Shown: positions 61,309 through 64,000 of the stretch, piece after piece
Numbering within the stretch: position 1 is the stretch's first letter
Layout of the letters: each line of letters opens with the position of its first letter
Origin: Muriicola sp. Z0-33
Lineage (GTDB): Bacteria > Bacteroidota > Bacteroidia > Flavobacteriales > Flavobacteriaceae
Length of the DNA stretch: 64,000 bases
Assembly: GCF_026126425.1 (NCBI RefSeq)
Contig: NZ_JAFMPW010000006.1
Location: forward strand, 183,601-247,600
Reading direction: 5' to 3'
The notes under the pieces: model-generated
What the model saw: only the letters and a program-made list of their open reading frames with translations
Database searches by the model: none
What the model was told of the DNA's origin: nothing
Position numbers and translations under genes: made by a program

Positions 61309-62802
61309 TTATACCTGGTAAGCAGGTAAATTGAAAATAAAAGAACTTCCTTCCTTGGGTTTGCTCAATACCGTAATAGAGGTATCGTGTAAATCCATTA
61401 TCTTTTTGACTATGGCAAGTCCGAGGCCATATCCCTGTTTTTTAGTATTCTTCTCTACCTGCTTGTACCGATCAAATATATAGGGTTGTTCACTTAAGGG
61501 TATGCCTGTTCCTGTGTCGGTAATATTTATTTCAACATTCTCGTCCTTGCGCTTAATAGATAAAACCACCCGACCCTTAGGTTCTGTAAATTTTATGGCA
61601 TTCTCTATAAGGTTTTGTAAGGCACGTTCAACCAGGCTGACATCAGCGAAAACAATACTATTTTCACTGGGGTTGTCTAAAACCAGGTCTATATTCTTTT
61701 TAGCCGCTATTACCTTGAATTTAGCAACCAGGTCATGAGATAATTCGGTAATTGAAAAAGGCTCCTTTACCGGGCTCACCTGTTCTGCTTCCAGTTTGGA
61801 GTATTCAAACAGCTGATTGATAAGATTGGATAATTTATCAACATTATCATGAGTAATTTGGAGGTATTCATCTTTTTCAGTTTCCGAAAGCGAATCTTTT
61901 TTCATCTGCATGGTCTCCACATAACCCTTTAAGATAGCCAAGGGTGTCCTCAGGTCGTGAGAGACATTTGCAATAAGCTCGCGTCTTAATCCATCAACCG
62001 ACTTCATCTTATCAATATTTCCTACTATAGTATCGGCCATTTCGTTAAAGGAATGGGCAAATACTTCTATGTCAGATTTATCAGGGTCTTCTATTCTGGC
62101 AGCCAGATCTCCTTCCCTGAATTTTCTAACAGTATCAGTAATTAACCTAAGGTTTTTGGTAAGAAACCAAATGCTGAGTAGTGCAATAATAGCTGCAAAC
62201 AGCATCGTTAGCAGGGTAGCACCTATCCCCAATTTTACAAAGTACTGGGCCATTAAATTATCGCTGGTCAATTCAAAATTCTGGCCCGCAAGAATGATGT
62301 AAATAAAACCCTCTTTTCCATCTACATTAAAGGGAGCTGCAGAGAATATCTTTTGTTTTCCGGGATTTCTGGGATCATCACCCAATATATAGTTTTCTCC
62401 TTTGTCTTTTATAAATTCCCGGATGGGGGCCAGGGATACTTTTTTGATGGGGGCATTGTCGCTGTGGTCTAGCACAACAGAATACATAATTTCTCCTCCG
62501 GTATCCAATAAATATACTTCAATGCTCCTGTTGACGGCCATCATGTCGTGCATCAAGTCGCCAAATAATTCTTTGTTAGGGCTGCCATCTTCCAGAAAAG
62601 GTGACGCATTCTGAAACTTCTCTTCAATCAGGTGGGCTGCGATATCCGCATTAACACGCTGAGCTGTAGCTTCATTGTGTTTGTTTGCAAAATACCCTGT
62701 GATTAGCACATAGGAAGCCCCCATGAGTACAATGATCAATATAAAAGCTAACCAAAGCTTCTTTATTAATTTAGGGGTTAAGGTTTTTTCCGGGCTGTTC
62801 AT
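61309..62802 (-). CDS. membrane sensor histidine kinase
   Basis: 497 residues. Transmembrane helices at about 14-32 and 190-215 enclose a periplasmic sensor domain (about 35-188) resembling a PAS/Cache-type fold. HAMP domain (about 215-268), HisKA with the phosphorylated His in IANVSHDLRTPLAILKGY near 287, and the HATPase domain with NLIENAIKFTEPKG (N box), DTGTGIPLSEQPYIFDRYKQ (G1/F) and GYGLGLAIVKKIMD (G2). Its start overlaps the stop of the response regulator gene by 4 bases, so the pair is translationally coupled. Confidence 0.95.
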   Translation of the reverse strand: MNSPEKTLTPKLIKKLWLAFILIIVLMGASYVLITGYFANKHNEATAQRVNADIAAHLIEEKFQNASPFLEDGSPNKELFGDLMHDMMAVNRSIEVYLLDTGGEIMYSVVLDHSDNAPIKKVSLAPIREFIKDKGENYILGDDPRNPGKQKIFSAAPFNVDGKEGFIYIILAGQNFELTSDNLMAQYFVKLGIGATLLTMLFAAIIALLSIWFLTKNLRLITDTVRKFREGDLAARIEDPDKSDIEVFAHSFNEMADTIVGNIDKMKSVDGLRRELIANVSHDLRTPLAILKGYVETMQMKKDSLSETEKDEYLQITHDNVDKLSNLINQLFEYSKLEAEQVSPVKEPFSITELSHDLVAKFKVIAAKKNIDLVLDNPSENSIVFADVSLVERALQNLIENAIKFTEPKGRVVLSIKRKDENVEINITDTGTGIPLSEQPYIFDRYKQVEKNTKKQGYGLGLAIVKKIMDLHDTSITVLSKPKEGSSFIFNLPAYQV

Positions 62803-63497
62803 ACCTTTATATCTTCGTTAAACTTATAACCTACTCCCCAGGTGGTGAGGATATAGGTTGGATTGGCCATATCCGACTCAATTTTAGCCCGCAATCTGTT
62901 AATGTGCGAATTTACAGTATGCTCATACCCTTCAAAATTATAGCCCCAGATCATGTTTAACAGATCACTTCTGGAATAATTGCGTCCCGGATTTGAGGCC
63001 ATCAGCACAAGCAGTTCAAATTCCTTTGGTGAAAGTTCTATACGTTGTCCGTTCACCGTAATTTTTCTTTTCTCAACATCAATCTGCAGGCCTTCAAAGT
63101 TTAAGGACGAATTAGATTTTTCGGCTTGGGCCGGGGCACTTGTTCTTCGAATTACGGCTTTTATCCTGGCCAATAATTCTCTTATACTAAAAGGTTTTGT
63201 AATATAGTCGTCCGCCCCAATTTCCAGACCCAGTACACGGTCTATTTCTTCAGACTTTGCGGTCAGCATAATGATAGGGGTGCTTTTCTTTGCGCGCAGT
63301 TTACGGCACACTTCAACCCCGTCCATTATGGGCAATGTCAGATCCAGGATGATAAGGTCATAATTATTATCCAATGCCATCTGCAGTCCGGCTGCACCAT
63401 CCATTGCCTTTTCTGTACTATATATAAGGTCTGTCAGGTGAATTTCGAGCAGTTTTATAATCTCGGGATCGTCTTCTATGATGAGTATTTTTTTCAT
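62799..63497 (-). CDS. OmpR-family response regulator
   Basis: 232 residues from ATG 63497. Receiver with Asp9/Asp10, phosphoacceptor Asp52 in YDLIILDLTLPIMDG and Lys101 in DDYITKPFS; C-terminal winged-helix DNA-binding domain with IELSPKEFELLVLMASNPGRNYSRSDLLNMIWGYNFEGYEHTVNSHINRLRAKIE. The upstream extension to 63533 is not conserved in pattern. It shares a 4-base overlap with the kinase gene. Target genes unknown; the divergent surface-protein gene is one candidate by position. Confidence 0.95.
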   Translation of the reverse strand: MKKILIIEDDPEIIKLLEIHLTDLIYSTEKAMDGAAGLQMALDNNYDLIILDLTLPIMDGVEVCRKLRAKKSTPIIMLTAKSEEIDRVLGLEIGADDYITKPFSIRELLARIKAVIRRTSAPAQAEKSNSSLNFEGLQIDVEKRKITVNGQRIELSPKEFELLVLMASNPGRNYSRSDLLNMIWGYNFEGYEHTVNSHINRLRAKIESDMANPTYILTTWGVGYKFNEDIKV

Positions 63498-63740
63498 AAG
63501 CTGTACAATGCGAAAAAAGTTAAAAAGTATCACATAAATATCACGTGGTCATAAAATTAACCGAAAGCCTGTCAATCCCTGACCTGGCTTGAAAGTAATA
63601 ATATCTCAGGACAAAGTGAATCAAAATCAAATCAAATGATCACAAAATTATTGCAAACCGCTTTTAAAAGTTTAAGGTTTTGTGACTCCCGATAGATAGA
63701 AAGTCGATTAGTTTGGTATGGAATCTAAAAACTGATTGAT

Positions 63741-64000
63741 ATGAAAAGAAATTTACTCATTAAACCAAGTTTTATCCTTGAAAACACCTATGGAAACTTC
63801 CTGTTTCTGTTGTTTTTAGGAACAATGCTCCTTAGCAGTTTTATCGCTAAGGCATCGGACACAGTTGTTGTCCTTCCTCCAATTCAGGCTACGGTAAACG
63901 GGGGCACCTTAAGTGAAGATCCTTTCTTTTTCTGTGTAGGTGATGGCCAGCCAGACCACGTTTCTCTGGTGAGTGTAGAAGGGGCAGAAGGCCCTAATGC
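63741..64000 (+). CDS. secreted surface protein, 5' end only
   Basis: Only 86 codons are visible; the gene runs off the right edge. Signal peptide with an extended N-region (about 1-38, hydrophobic core FLFLLFLGTMLLSSFIAKA). The mature start includes LSEDPFFFCVGDGQPDHVSLVSVEGAEGPN. The phrase FCVGDG-x-x-DHV/M followed by GAEGPN resembles repeat units that, from memory, occur in large flavobacterial surface proteins exported by type IX secretion; the C-terminal sorting domain would lie outside the window. Start ATG 63741 opens the signal peptide. Confidence 0.7.
   Translation, partial: MKRNLLIKPSFILENTYGNFLFLLFLGTMLLSSFIAKASDTVVVLPPIQATVNGGTLSEDPFFFCVGDGQPDHVSLVSVEGAEGPN

Noticed and set aside
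63674..63716. TTTG ... TTAGTTTG as the promoter of the right-edge surface protein gene
   Set aside because: The spacer is about 25 bases and the -7 box has a mismatch at a key A, so support is too weak to list.
1..64000. tRNA, rRNA, tmRNA, CRISPR arrays, insertion sequences and riboswitches
   Set aside because: Reading both strands I found no cloverleaf, regular spaced repeats, transposase motifs, or recognised riboswitch cores; a covariance-model scan would be needed to exclude small RNAs fully.

Overview
The window looks like one contiguous stretch of a Flavobacteriaceae (Bacteroidota) chromosome. The evidence is taxon-typical gene forms: a fused LpxC/FabZ, a PorX regulator with a PglZ domain, a 617-aa ParE with an 893-aa ParC, bifunctional HisB and HisIE, and a SusC-style TonB receptor with an N-terminal carboxypeptidase-regulatory-like domain. 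Base composition is low-GC, Shine-Dalgarno signals are weak, and several genes sit behind Bacteroidota-type -7 boxes (TAnnTTTG). The genus cannot be fixed from the sequence. I see no rRNA, tRNA, CRISPR array, transposase or prophage structural gene.

Layout. 1-3.1 kb (minus): the 5' part of a TonB-dependent receptor, a small His/Cys-rich secreted protein, a small membrane protein and a lipoprotein. 3.2-7.1 kb (minus): DUF937 protein, short-form SerA, SerC and a LuxC-like acyl-CoA reductase, divergent from a ferredoxin. 7.6-15.8 kb: agmatinase-family hydrolase, YchF, ParE-ParC-MscL and a sterol-desaturase-family hydroxylase. 15.9-24.8 kb: TerC, lipoprotein, an XRE regulator facing an M14 peptidase across three CAATTG boxes, an Lrp regulator, DinB protein, AroB, proline dehydrogenase and small secreted or membrane proteins. 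25-27.5 kb: an 830-aa secreted protein.

27.5-38.6 kb: alanine dehydrogenase and a DUF4258 protein, then an AT-rich accessory block. The block holds three related units of an uncharacterised four-helix membrane family (one gene split by a frameshift at a run of nine T), small regulators, a GIY-YIG-like protein, a DUF3500 lipoprotein and an AtoE-type transporter. TsaE and PorX follow.

38.6-50.1 kb (plus): HD phosphohydrolase, then the lipid A block lpxD-lpxC/fabZ-lpxA-efp-second lpxD, sucD, fabG, a YbjQ protein, a 41-aa membrane peptide, a VWA membrane protein and a prohibitin-family protein. 50.1-58.5 kb: a complete histidine operon (hisG-D-C-B-H-GNAT-A-DinB-F-IE) preceded by what I read as a His-codon leader peptide and intrinsic terminator (attenuator). 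58.6-61.2 kb: a VWA/AAA+ (MoxR-like) pair. 61.3-63.5 kb: a histidine kinase and OmpR-type regulator. At the right edge a secreted surface protein begins.

The most unusual signals are the frameshifted tandem membrane gene at about 31.39 kb, the his attenuator, the CAATTG operator-like set at 17.7 kb, and the overlapping opposed -7 boxes between the ferredoxin and acyl-CoA reductase genes. All family assignments come from reading motifs and from memory of protein families; no database search was run.
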